Assembly: GCF_002005105.1 (NCBI RefSeq)
Contig: NZ_MSCV01000029.1
Location: 1-64,000 of the forward strand
From: Methylocaldum sp. 14B
Lineage (GTDB): Bacteria > Pseudomonadota > Gammaproteobacteria > Methylococcales > Methylococcaceae
Reading direction: 5' to 3'
DNA: 64,000 nt
In this document: piece by piece, positions 44,609 to 53,685 of the stretch
How the letters are laid out: each line of letters opens with the position of its first letter
How positions within the stretch are numbered: the first letter of the stretch is position 1
Translations under genes and position numbers: made by a program
Notes under the pieces: generated by a model
Seen by the model: the letters and a program-made list of their open reading frames with translations, nothing else
Told to the model about the DNA's origin: nothing
The model's database searches: none

Positions 44609-45682
44609 TTACACCAGCACGCGGCCGTCATGCCCTTGAGCGCGGTAGGCGGCAAGGGCCGTCGCCTTCACCGCGGCGGCTTGCCCCGCCTTCGCCAGCG
44701 CCACGCAGGCACCGCCGAAACCTGCGCCGGTGAGCCGGGCGCCGTAGACGGCCGGCTGTTTTTGCAATAGCTCCACGAGAAGATCGAGGGCCGGAACAGA
44801 CACCTCGTAGTCATCACGGAGGCTTGCATGGGACGCATTCATCAGCTCGCCGAACTCCTCGGCCGATACGCCGGACACCGCCACGAGCACGCGCTGATTT
44901 TCGCTGAAGACGTGACGCGCGCGACGGTTCAAAGGTTCCGGCAGGCTCTCCGTAATCGCAAGGTCGCCGATATCCCTGAGGGCCATGACACCCAATCGGC
45001 GAGCGGCTTCCTCGCATTCCTGGCGCCGCTGGTTGTAGGCGCTAGCGGCCAGGCGGCGCGGCACGCCGCTGTCCAGCACGATCAGTTCGGCGTGCTCCGG
45101 CAGGGGCAGCAAGCGGCGCTCCAGCGTCCGGGTGTCCAGAAACAGCATGTGCAAGACATCGCCGAAGCTCGCCGCCATCTGATCCATGATGCCGCAACGG
45201 ACCCCGGCGAACCGGATTTCGGCTTGCTGGGCCAGGAGAGCGATGGCGAGGTCGTCTATATCGAGCTGAAACAAACCGCGTAATCCCCTCAGCACCGCGA
45301 CTTCCAGGGCCGCGCTGCTGGATAGCCCTGCCCCGATCGGAACCTCCGAGCGGATCAGGAGGTTCACCGGAGCTATGGCGCAGCCCGCTTCCCGAAGCAC
45401 TTCAAGGCAACCTGCGACATAGCCGGTGAACCCATGGGCAATGGCGCCGCCCGCGCGGTAGCGAACCAGTTCGTCGAAATTCGCCGAATAAAATCGGCAC
45501 CATTCGTCTTGGCTCCGTGCCATTTCGACCTGGGTCCTCTGCGGAATCGCGGTGGGAAGAACATAGCCGTCGTTATAATCGGTGTGTTCCCCGAGCAGAT
45601 TCACCCGGCCCGGCGCGCCGGCTTCGAGCTCGGGTTCGGAACCGTACAGTTCGGAGAACTTGAGGTGGTCTGCTCCCATCAT
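44609..45682 (-). CDS. galK: galactokinase
   Basis: GalK phosphorylates alpha-D-galactose at C1. The 357-residue protein has the GHMP motifs GRVNLLGEHTDYNDGYVLP (substrate signature), PIGAGLSSSAALEVA (ATP loop) and GAGFGGACVAL. It starts 7 bases after the galT stop; two consecutive ATG codons make the start ambiguous by one residue. No galE or galM is present in the window. Confidence 0.94.
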   Translation of the reverse strand: MMGADHLKFSELYGSEPELEAGAPGRVNLLGEHTDYNDGYVLPTAIPQRTQVEMARSQDEWCRFYSANFDELVRYRAGGAIAHGFTGYVAGCLEVLREAGCAIAPVNLLIRSEVPIGAGLSSSAALEVAVLRGLRGLFQLDIDDLAIALLAQQAEIRFAGVRCGIMDQMAASFGDVLHMLFLDTRTLERRLLPLPEHAELIVLDSGVPRRLAASAYNQRRQECEEAARRLGVMALRDIGDLAITESLPEPLNRRARHVFSENQRVLVAVSGVSAEEFGELMNASHASLRDDYEVSVPALDLLVELLQKQPAVYGARLTGAGFGGACVALAKAGQAAAVKATALAAYRAQGHDGRVLV

Positions 45683-45689
45683 TCATTAC

Positions 45690-46769
45690 TCACCAAGCCA
45701 CCGCTATCGCCTTGAGTTCCCTTGCCTTTTCTTCCGGCAATGCGTCATTCGCGAACATGCCGGCGGCGAGCTCGGTGCCGGCCAGATATTTCAGCCGGTC
45801 TGCGGTACGGTAGGGCGGATAGAACTCGGCATGGAGATGGCACTCCGGATGCTGGCGCCGATCGACCGGAGCCTGGTACCAAGCCATGAGATAAGGGAAT
45901 GGCCGCTGCCAAAGCCCGTCGTATTTGAGCAGAACCGTTTTCAGGGCGGCGGCCAGATCGGCCCGCTGCTCGGAATTCAAAGCCAAGAACGACGGAACCG
46001 CGACAATGGGGGCCACCCACACTTCGTACGGATAGCGCGCCCATGCCGGCACGAATGCGATCGCGTGCTCGCCGAGATACAGCACCCGCTCGCCGCTCTT
46101 AGCCTCCGCTGCGATCAATTCCTGGAGCAACGAACCGCCGGTCTTCTCGAAATGCTCGGCTTCGTTCTGGTGAATGCGCTCGGGAAACGGCGGCACGAAG
46201 GGATAGGCATAGATCTGACCGTGAGGATGATGCAGGGTCACGCCTACCTCGGCCCCGCGATTCTCGAAAGGCAACACATAACGCACATCCCGGCGCATGG
46301 CGAGGACTTCCGTGCGGCGCCCCCAGACTTCCAGAAGCAACTCGATGTGATCCAAGGGCAATCGGCCTAGGCTACTCTGTGGGTCCTGGGTGAACACGAC
46401 GACTTCGCAGTGGCCTTTGGCCGGAAGGGTGCTGACCAGGCTTTCGGGCGGATCGTGAGCCTTCCCGGTCAGTGCCGGAAAGCGGTTATCGAACACGGCG
46501 ATGTCATAGTCGCCGCAGGGCAGTTCGGTGGGATTGTCCGGATCGTCCGAGGGTGCAAAAGGGTTGTACTCCGGCGGCGGATGAAAGGTGCGCCCTTGCC
46601 GATAGGCAGCATAGGCCACCCATTCGCCTCGCAGGGGATGCCAGCGGAGGTGGGGATTGAGCCCTTCCGGGGCGGACAGCAGCGAGGGCTGGATATTCCA
46701 GGCGATGGGCCGACGGCTGTACAGGCTCAGCGTGCGGCCGTCCGCTTTCATGAGATCACGGGTGTACAT
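45690..46769 (-). CDS. galT: galactose-1-phosphate uridylyltransferase
   Basis: GalT exchanges UDP-glucose and galactose-1-phosphate. The 359-residue HIT-superfamily enzyme carries the active-site HHPHGQIYAYPF and RGEWVAYAAYRQGRTFHPP. The C-terminal metal ligand region EYPYRT-like HLHAEFYPPYRTADRLKYL is complete. Its start overlaps the GH2 stop by 14 bases, showing tight coupling. With galK it would route galactose to UDP-galactose. Confidence 0.92.
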   Translation of the reverse strand: MYTRDLMKADGRTLSLYSRRPIAWNIQPSLLSAPEGLNPHLRWHPLRGEWVAYAAYRQGRTFHPPPEYNPFAPSDDPDNPTELPCGDYDIAVFDNRFPALTGKAHDPPESLVSTLPAKGHCEVVVFTQDPQSSLGRLPLDHIELLLEVWGRRTEVLAMRRDVRYVLPFENRGAEVGVTLHHPHGQIYAYPFVPPFPERIHQNEAEHFEKTGGSLLQELIAAEAKSGERVLYLGEHAIAFVPAWARYPYEVWVAPIVAVPSFLALNSEQRADLAAALKTVLLKYDGLWQRPFPYLMAWYQAPVDRRQHPECHLHAEFYPPYRTADRLKYLAGTELAAGMFANDALPEEKARELKAIAVAW

Positions 46770-48531
46770 AATTGTTTCCGCGCACCGCGCGGGCTATGTC
46801 TTCCACCGGCATCTTCGGAGTGCGATCGTCGAATAAGAGGCCGTTGGCCTCCTGGAATGTGTCCGCGAACTGCGTGTAGCAGAAGCCGCTGAACATTGCG
46901 GTTGAGCGCACCGCCTCGATGATGGCGCAGGTGCGCTGCTTGTATTCCTCGAGATCGTCGTAGCGTTGATAGCCCCAGCCACGGTCGTAGCGTTCGTCTC
47001 CGGGCCGAATGTAAGCCACGCCGCCGAACTCGGAAAGCAGCACCGGCTGGCCGCGGTGAGGGTGCCCATCCAGGGTCAGAATGCGCCCTCCGGCCCAGCG
47101 CCGGTCGACCACTTCCTGCAATTTGACCTCGGGTCCGTAACGGGCGCGGATATGGTCCGGGTTACCGTCGTAATCGTGTACGCCGATAATGTCGGTGGCG
47201 GAACTTTCCCAACCGTCATTGCCGATGACGAGACGGGTCGGATCCAGAGACCGGGTGAGGTGATAGAAGGACTGAACCGCATCCTGCGGCGCCGGCAACG
47301 CGGGCAGATCGGGAACGCCCCAGGATTCGTTGAAAGGCACCCAAATCACCACGCAGGGATGGCTGATGTCGCGCTCGATGACCTCGGTCCATTCTCTCAG
47401 CAGCCGATTCAAGGCCTTGTGGGTAAATCGATAGGCACTGGGCATTTCGGTGAAAACCAGGAGGCCCAGCACATCGGCCCAATACAGGTAGCGCGGATCC
47501 TCGATCTTCTGATGCTTGCGCACCCCGTTGAAGCCCATGGCCTTGGCCAGCTCCACATCGCGCTTCAACGCATCGCTCGTGGGTGCGGTCATCAGCGAAT
47601 CCGGCCAGTAGCCCTGGTCCAAGGCCAGGCGCAGAACATAAGGCCGGCCGTTCAGCAAAATGCGCTCCCGCTGTGCGCCCACAGACCGCAGAGCGGTGTA
47701 GGAATACACTTGATCGACCACTTGCCCTTCGCAGAGCAGCTTTATTTCGGCATCGATCAGCGTAGGCCATTCAGGAGACCAGAGCAGTTCGTTGCGGAAG
47801 TCGTCGATGCCGGGATCGGACAACCCGATCCGTCGATGCACCTCGCCGCCGATGACGTGATAGGTGTCGTTCGCGAGAATTTGCGCACCGCAGCGGAGAC
47901 ATACGGAGACATAAGTCTCATCGGGGTGCCTCCCGGTGACGTAAGCATCGAAGGTGATGTCCCAGCGCTCCACGCTGGGCGTCCAGCGGATTTTTTCGAT
48001 GTAGTTGTCGCCCACGAATTCCAGCCACACGGTCTGCCAGATGCCGGTGGTACGTGGATACCAGATGCTGTGGGGCTCCAGCCGCCAGTCCTGCTTGCCG
48101 CGCGGCTTTTCGAGATCATGAGGGTCATCCTCGGCCCACACCGTGATGCGCTGCCTGCGACCGGGCGCCAGTGCGAAGCTGATGTCGGCGCCGAAGGGCG
48201 TATGCCCGCCCTGGTGTTCGGCCACCTTGACGTCGTTGACCCAGACCCGAGCCTGCCAGTCGACCGCGCCGAAGTGCAGCAGAACCCTGCCGCTGCGATT
48301 TTCCGGAAGATCGAACTCCCGCTGATACCAGCACGCCCGGTGAAAACCCGTGTCGGCGATGCCGCTCCGCTGGCTTTCAGGGGCGAACGGCACCTCGATG
48401 GTCAAAGGCCAGTCGGGCACGTCGCGCGGTATCCGGAACGCCAGTTCATCGTCGAACCGGAAGCGCCACGGACCATCCAGCGATATCCAGTCGGGGCGCC
48501 GCAGTTGGGGTCTTGGATAGCGGCTATCCAT
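46756..48531 (-). CDS. glycoside hydrolase family 2 protein
   Basis: The 591-residue protein has the GH2 order: sugar-binding jelly roll (SLDGPWRFRFDDE near the start; WYQREFDLPE), an immunoglobulin-like middle, then a TIM barrel. The acid/base Glu lies in WVPFNESWG and the nucleophile Glu in LLSEFGG. Beta-galactosidase, beta-glucuronidase and beta-mannosidase activities share this layout. Adjacent galT and galK favour a galactoside, by inference. ATG 48531 follows AGGA. No signal peptide. Confidence 0.88.
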   Translation of the reverse strand: MDSRYPRPQLRRPDWISLDGPWRFRFDDELAFRIPRDVPDWPLTIEVPFAPESQRSGIADTGFHRACWYQREFDLPENRSGRVLLHFGAVDWQARVWVNDVKVAEHQGGHTPFGADISFALAPGRRQRITVWAEDDPHDLEKPRGKQDWRLEPHSIWYPRTTGIWQTVWLEFVGDNYIEKIRWTPSVERWDITFDAYVTGRHPDETYVSVCLRCGAQILANDTYHVIGGEVHRRIGLSDPGIDDFRNELLWSPEWPTLIDAEIKLLCEGQVVDQVYSYTALRSVGAQRERILLNGRPYVLRLALDQGYWPDSLMTAPTSDALKRDVELAKAMGFNGVRKHQKIEDPRYLYWADVLGLLVFTEMPSAYRFTHKALNRLLREWTEVIERDISHPCVVIWVPFNESWGVPDLPALPAPQDAVQSFYHLTRSLDPTRLVIGNDGWESSATDIIGVHDYDGNPDHIRARYGPEVKLQEVVDRRWAGGRILTLDGHPHRGQPVLLSEFGGVAYIRPGDERYDRGWGYQRYDDLEEYKQRTCAIIEAVRSTAMFSGFCYTQFADTFQEANGLLFDDRTPKMPVEDIARAVRGNNYVHP

Positions 48532-48561
48532 ACCGATCCTTCTACATGTCATCGCGCCGCT

Positions 48562-51246
48562 CTAGAATTTCAGCGCGCCCTCCGCGGCCGCCGCTGCAGC
48601 CAGGAGCACCGACTCGGAAGATGAACTCATCTTGTGTTGCGCGCGCTTAGTCTGCCGCTCCCGCACCGCCTCGGCGGCCCGCTTTCCGGCGAGGAAGGCG
48701 TGATCGGAATTGTAATACTCCCATTCGCTGTAGCGCCCGGCCAAAAGGATGTCGTGTTCGGCAAGCCAGTCCCGGATCAGCTTCACGTTTTCGGCACGGA
48801 CATGATCGTAAATGACGTAAGCATGCGGCAGGTCCACTTGGTGGGCAGCCCAAATCGGGTCGTCGGGGGTGAACATGCCAACCCTCTGACAGTCTCGAAT
48901 GCAGCGCTCGATCAAGGCGTCACCGTCGCAGGGCAGCGGTTTCGCGGGCGAATAGGTGATCTCGCAGGTGAGGCCGAAACCGCCCGGCGCATTGCAATGG
49001 GGGCTGGCGTTGCCCTGCACGAAAATGCGGTGAAATACCGTGTCCTCTGGGTAATAGATCCAATGCTTCTCGGTGAGATGGGGCCGGCCGATCCCGAGAT
49101 TTACGCAACGTACCGAGACGTGGCGTAAACCCTCGCTCGCCCGGCGGATATGGACCGGCGCTTCCTCGCCGAGGCTACGGACCAGTACCGGCAGCGGCAT
49201 CGTGCTGATCAAGTGGCCGTACTCGATCTGCATGCCATCGGTCAAGGTTGCGGTATGCCGGTGAGGAGAGATCGCGACCACCCCGGCATTGAGGCGGAGC
49301 CGATCGCACACGTGGGGAATAAAGCCGTTCATCAGCGCCTGAAACCCGCCCCGCAGGGGATAGCCGAACCGGGCGTTCGGTCCCATGGGCTTGGGCACCG
49401 GCCTCAAGGCGCCCTCGATCATGTCCTCCAGATCAGGCAGCGGTACCCGTCCGCCCAGCCAGGAGGTTTCCATCGCCTTGAGATCCACCGCCCATAACTT
49501 GCGGTTGTAGGGGATAGCGAAATGCTTGGCGATGCCGGCGCCCCACACCTTATAGATGAATTCCTCGAAATTTGCGAAGCCTTCCGGCAGTCCTTTCCGA
49601 GTGTTCGCAGCACCCCAGCGGACGGTACTTTCCAGGATGCCGTCGCCGCAGCAATCCTTCACGTCCCCGCCCTGGCAATCCCAGTCACGGAGCGATTCCC
49701 TGCGGTTACCGCCCTGAGTTTTCCGTTCCTTCAGGGGGCCAAAACGGGCTTCGATGGCACCGACGAGACACTCCTTGATGACTTCGGGCGGCAGGCCGTA
49801 CAGACCGCCCTGGAACGGATAGCGGGTGTACACGCCCTTGCTGTAGATCCAGGCTTCCCGATCCTGCCAGTGCACGTTGTCGCCCAAAAGCTTTCGGTAT
49901 AGCTCGTGCACATACGCATCATTGGAAAACATGATATGCCCGGCATAATCGAAGGTGAAACCGTTCTCCTCGATGGAGCGGCACCAGCCGCCTATGCTGT
50001 CGTTGGCTTCCAGCAGCAGTGCGCCGGGGGCATGATAAGCGGCGGATAGGCCGGTCGGTCCGGCTCCGATGATGGCAATGTCCCACTGCTCGTTCTGCGA
50101 TCGCATCGAGCGGCGGGAAGCGGGACCGGAGCCCCGCCGGCGTCCGTGCAGCACTTTGCCGATCTCGTTGGCCATGGACCGTGCGGTAGCATCCCAGGAC
50201 GTATTCCGCAATACCTTGCGCATCGCCTCGATGCGCCGGGTGCGATCGCCCCCTTCCGTCAGCACCCGGTCGCAGGCCGTGACGAATTGGTCGACGCTAT
50301 CCCCAAGGTGGACGATCTCCCCATAGGGCCCCGCCACGTCGGCGATGGGCGTGCCGACGATCGGTTTTTCCGCCGCCATGTATTCCAAGGTTTTGGTCGG
50401 ACTGATGAAGCGGGTCGAATCGTTCCGGGCAAAGGGCAACAGGCAAAGGTCCCATCCAGCCAAGAATGCGGGCAGCTCCTCATAGGAACGCTGACCGAAG
50501 TAATGAAGGTTGGGGTGCCGTGGCAACTCCGCGGGATCGATCTTGGCGACGGGTCCGACCATCATCAATTGCCAGTCCGGCCTTGTCCGTGCCATGGCGT
50601 CCAGTAACGGCAGGTCGATGCGCTCGTCGATAACACCGAAGAAGCCGAGCCGCGGCCGGGGCAGATCCGCTTGCTCGGGATGATCCAGGCCGGCTTCGCG
50701 AGCCTTGCCGAAGTGGGCCGCATCAACGCTGCTCGGAAAGCAGTGTACGTTGGGATGGCGGTGCGCCTTGGCGCGATACAGGCTGGGGCCTCCGGTGAAT
50801 ACCAGGTCAACTGCGCGATAGGCCTCCGCTTCGAACTCCAATAGATCGGGAGAGGCGCCCTTGAAAGCGGACAGCTCATCCATGACGTCGTAGACCATCG
50901 CCGTGGGCTTGAGCCGACGGGCCAAAGGCAGCGCCATGGGTGTGTAGAGCCAAACCAGGCCATTGCGCAGTTCCTCGCGCTCGCTCAAGTCGTCCATGAG
51001 CGGCTCCAGTTCCGTGAACTGGCGATGGTTGAAGCCCGGGTCGAGAATAGGCGTGAAAGGGGTGGCAACAAGCACCCCCGGAACCGGGCGATGAAACTCC
51101 CAATGCGCGGCTTCAGAGTGTAGCGGCTCCTCGATAAAGACAGTGGAAAAATGCTTGGCCAGGCGAGACAGCAGATGTTGAGGGCGTTGCCAGACCCAAT
51201 TCCAACGTAGGTGGGAAAATACGGTCATCTTGGGTGTTTTTTCCAT
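48562..51246 (-). CDS. glycosyltransferase fused to a UDP-galactopyranose-mutase-like flavoprotein
   Basis: The 894-residue product joins two enzymes. Residues 1-375 form a GT-B glycosyltransferase (WVWQRPQHLL at the start; SPTKTLEYMAAEKPIVGTP as donor site). Residues about 383-880 form an FAD protein with DIAIIGAGPTGLSAAYHA, then DYAGHIMFSN and AIPYNRKLWAVDL, resembling UDP-galactopyranose mutases and related amine-oxidase-fold enzymes. A Gly/Cys-rich insert (WDCQGGDVKDCCGDG) sits around residue 540. ATG 51246 follows AAGGAGGG; the longer frame to 51402 is not used. Heads the sugar operon. Confidence 0.82.
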   Translation of the reverse strand: MEKTPKMTVFSHLRWNWVWQRPQHLLSRLAKHFSTVFIEEPLHSEAAHWEFHRPVPGVLVATPFTPILDPGFNHRQFTELEPLMDDLSEREELRNGLVWLYTPMALPLARRLKPTAMVYDVMDELSAFKGASPDLLEFEAEAYRAVDLVFTGGPSLYRAKAHRHPNVHCFPSSVDAAHFGKAREAGLDHPEQADLPRPRLGFFGVIDERIDLPLLDAMARTRPDWQLMMVGPVAKIDPAELPRHPNLHYFGQRSYEELPAFLAGWDLCLLPFARNDSTRFISPTKTLEYMAAEKPIVGTPIADVAGPYGEIVHLGDSVDQFVTACDRVLTEGGDRTRRIEAMRKVLRNTSWDATARSMANEIGKVLHGRRRGSGPASRRSMRSQNEQWDIAIIGAGPTGLSAAYHAPGALLLEANDSIGGWCRSIEENGFTFDYAGHIMFSNDAYVHELYRKLLGDNVHWQDREAWIYSKGVYTRYPFQGGLYGLPPEVIKECLVGAIEARFGPLKERKTQGGNRRESLRDWDCQGGDVKDCCGDGILESTVRWGAANTRKGLPEGFANFEEFIYKVWGAGIAKHFAIPYNRKLWAVDLKAMETSWLGGRVPLPDLEDMIEGALRPVPKPMGPNARFGYPLRGGFQALMNGFIPHVCDRLRLNAGVVAISPHRHTATLTDGMQIEYGHLISTMPLPVLVRSLGEEAPVHIRRASEGLRHVSVRCVNLGIGRPHLTEKHWIYYPEDTVFHRIFVQGNASPHCNAPGGFGLTCEITYSPAKPLPCDGDALIERCIRDCQRVGMFTPDDPIWAAHQVDLPHAYVIYDHVRAENVKLIRDWLAEHDILLAGRYSEWEYYNSDHAFLAGKRAAEAVRERQTKRAQHKMSSSSESVLLAAAAAAEGALKF

Positions 51247-51572
51247 GAGCCCTCCTTGGAAATGGATTTTTCTGCTGCATCGCGAAAAATAGACTATCCA
51301 ATGAGACCGGGTCCGTTTGTTCGCGGTTCCGAAGTACGGAGAACGCGAAACCCGCTCCAACATCGAATCAAGCGCTAAATCCTTGTTTGTCGGCATGTTC
51401 AACGCCTACATAATCCTCCTGATATACGGGACAGCCCCTATTCACCCGAGGTTTCGATCCGCTTAGCATCGGGTCGGATAACTGGCGGTTAGAGCGGACG
51501 CGTCATAAGCATGATGCCAAGCCTTGCCGTTGCAATTGCGCGTGAGCTTTGCGGTTTAGGGATCAGGGACAG
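51247..51572. promoter_or_regulatory. 326-base divergent region between sugar operon and ABC exporter
   Basis: It lies between two divergently transcribed starts and must carry both promoters. No gene is supported: the frame extending the glycosyltransferase upstream has no homology. Several TATAAT-like words occur but could not be paired with -35 boxes confidently. Confidence 0.5.
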
Positions 51573-53390
51573 ATGCCAGACACCAAAAATTCGAATACGT
51601 CCGAAGCGACACCTCGTTTTCTGAGACGCCCCCTATTCTTTCTCCTGCACTATGTTCGGCGCCGGCCGTTCCATTTCGCCGGTTTGTTCCTGTTGGTGAT
51701 CGGCGCCGCCGCCTGCGCCATCGGTGTGCAGGTGGGCATGAAGTTTCTGGTAGACGCCATGTCCGCTCCGGAGAGGAATCGGCTGGCCGTCTGGGGTCCC
51801 CTGGCACTGTTTATCACTCTCGTGGGTGTCGAGCATGGGCTGTGGCGATTGAGCGGCTGGCTCGGCTGCCGGACCATGGTGAGCACCGGCGTGGATGTGC
51901 GGCTCGATTTGTTCCAGCACCTCTCCGGCCACTCCATGTGCTATTTCAATGATCGTATGGCCGGCTCCCTGGGCAACCGCATCAGCGAAACCGCTGCCGC
52001 CACGGGGACGCTGTTCAGCGTACTCGCCTGGAATATGGTGCCGCCTTGCACCGATTTCCTGGGCGCTATGATCGTGCTGGGAACTGTCCACGGTGACATG
52101 GCTGCGCTCCTGTGCGTCTTTGTCGCGATCGTCGGTGGGGGCATGATTCTGTTCGGGCGGCGCGGCCAACCCATACATCGCCATTATGCTGAACAGTGTT
52201 CGCGCGCGAATGGCGAACTGGTTGACGTGGTGGGAAACATCTGGGCGGTGAAGGCATTTTCCACCCGGCAACGCGAACGGGAACGCTTGGCCGAGCATTT
52301 GGGATTGGAAGCCGAAAGCCAGCGGCGGAGCTGGATGTATCAGGAGAAAACCAGGGTGCTTCACGACCTGCTGCTATGGTTGATGGCGGGAACCATACTG
52401 GCTTGGGCGCTCCAACTCTGGGCTGAGAATCGGATTACGCCCGGCGAGGTGGTGCTGGTCAGCACGTTGACATTCCGCATACTACACGGCTCCCGCGACC
52501 TCGCCTTTGCCTTGTTCGGCACCACTCAGCAGCTCGGGCTTATCGCGGAGACCCTGAGGGACATCGGCAAGCCGCACTCGGTAACCGATTGTCCACGGGC
52601 GAAACCGTTCGTGCCACAAGGCGGAGCCATCAAGTTCGAGAACGTCTGCTTCGGCTATGCAAACGGCGATCTCCTTTTCCGCGATCTAGGCCTCGACATT
52701 CCGGCCGGCCAGAGGCTAGGCATCATCGGCCCATCCGGCGCCGGCAAGTCGACGCTGGTGAGCCTGGTGCAACGGCTCGACGATGTTCATACAGGCAGCA
52801 TTCTGATCGACGGTCGGTGCGTGACCGAAATTCCGCAGGATGCTCTGCGTGCGGCTATTGCCGTGGTGCCGCAGGATATTTCGCTGTTCCACCGTTCGAT
52901 CCTGGACAACATCCGCTACGGCCGCTCCGAGGCCAGCGACGAGGAGGTCTACGCCGCGGCCCGTCAGGCCTTTTGCGATGCTTTCATCCGCGCGTTACCG
53001 GAGGGATACCACACGCTGGTCGGAGAGCGCGGCGTGAAACTGTCCGGAGGTCAGCGTCAGCGCATCGGCATCGCCCGCGCCTTTCTGAAGAACGCGCCGA
53101 TCCTGATCTTGGATGAAGCCACCTCGGCACTGGATACCGCTTCGGAGCTCGAGATTCACCAGGCGCTGGCCAAGCTCATGCGGGGCCGCACCGTGCTGGC
53201 GGTGGCTCATCGGCTGTCCACGGTGGCCTCGTTCGACCGGATCATCGTGCTCAGTGAAGGCTGTATCGTCGAGGACGGCAGCCCCGAGGAACTGAGACGG
53301 CGGCGCGGTGTATTCGACGCCATGTGGCAGCTGCAAGCAGGAAACGCCGTTTCTCAGAATCCCAAAATCACTCCGGCTGCGCGGGCATGA
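51573..53390 (+). CDS. ABC exporter, fused membrane and ATPase domains
   Basis: The 605-residue half-transporter has six hydrophobic helices in residues 20-320 and a nucleotide-binding domain with Walker A GPSGAGKST, signature LSGGQRQRI, Walker B ILILDEATSAL and H-loop AHRLST. This is the MsbA/multidrug/lipid exporter type. ATG 51573 is preferred to a TTG at 51549. It is divergent from the glycosyltransferase fusion, so it could export the glycolipid or oligosaccharide made by that operon; this is positional inference. Confidence 0.9.
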   Translation: MPDTKNSNTSEATPRFLRRPLFFLLHYVRRRPFHFAGLFLLVIGAAACAIGVQVGMKFLVDAMSAPERNRLAVWGPLALFITLVGVEHGLWRLSGWLGCRTMVSTGVDVRLDLFQHLSGHSMCYFNDRMAGSLGNRISETAAATGTLFSVLAWNMVPPCTDFLGAMIVLGTVHGDMAALLCVFVAIVGGGMILFGRRGQPIHRHYAEQCSRANGELVDVVGNIWAVKAFSTRQRERERLAEHLGLEAESQRRSWMYQEKTRVLHDLLLWLMAGTILAWALQLWAENRITPGEVVLVSTLTFRILHGSRDLAFALFGTTQQLGLIAETLRDIGKPHSVTDCPRAKPFVPQGGAIKFENVCFGYANGDLLFRDLGLDIPAGQRLGIIGPSGAGKSTLVSLVQRLDDVHTGSILIDGRCVTEIPQDALRAAIAVVPQDISLFHRSILDNIRYGRSEASDEEVYAAARQAFCDAFIRALPEGYHTLVGERGVKLSGGQRQRIGIARAFLKNAPILILDEATSALDTASELEIHQALAKLMRGRTVLAVAHRLSTVASFDRIIVLSEGCIVEDGSPEELRRRRGVFDAMWQLQAGNAVSQNPKITPAARA

Positions 53391-53496
53391 ATCGTGACGA
53401 ATAAAATGGGCGAAGCAAAAGCGTTAGGCAATACGATCCTATGGTACGACAGCGCATCATCCTACTGCCCTGCAGCCGCCTCGGGCCGACCTTTGC

Positions 53497-53649
53497 CTGA
53501 ATATTAATCAGGCCCGTAAATACCCTCCTGGTATTTCGGGCCGCCGCCCAGGCCGGTACACGCCCGGCCTGGGCTCACGCGGCTTGTCGCCGCGCCGGGG
53601 CATCCCTGCCCCGGATTAACCCGGCCTATATTTATAGGCCGGGTTAATA
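53497..53649. repeat. tandem run of five adjacent perfect hairpins
   Basis: Between two convergent genes, inverted repeats abut each other: 53512-53543 (GGCCCG with CGGGCC, inner AAATACC with GGTATTT); 53547-53575 (GCCCAGGCCGG with CCGGCCTGGGC); 53579-53595 (CGCGGC with GCCGCG); 53596-53615 (CCGGGGCA with TGCCCCGG); 53616-53649 (16-bp arms starting ATTAACCC, loop TT). A small stem CCTGA/TCAGG at 53497-53513 overlaps the first. The arms differ from stem to stem, so it is not a simple repeat. Neither end has a T-tract of standard terminator form. Confidence 0.8.
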
Positions 53650-53685
53650 AAAAGCCGAATTCCGAGGCAGCCGCACCGATGGCCG

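Noticed and set aside
46966-48624. 552-codon plus-strand open frame opposite the GH2 gene
   Set aside because: Mirror of GC-rich coding sequence; the minus-strand GH2 frame contains catalytic motifs in order.
53497-53649. CRISPR array
   Set aside because: The inverted repeats have different arms and no constant direct repeat or spacer spacing.
53616-53649. Simple bidirectional rho-independent terminator
   Set aside because: The 16-bp stem has no T-tract on either strand and is only one of five stacked stems; termination may still occur but does not explain the whole element.
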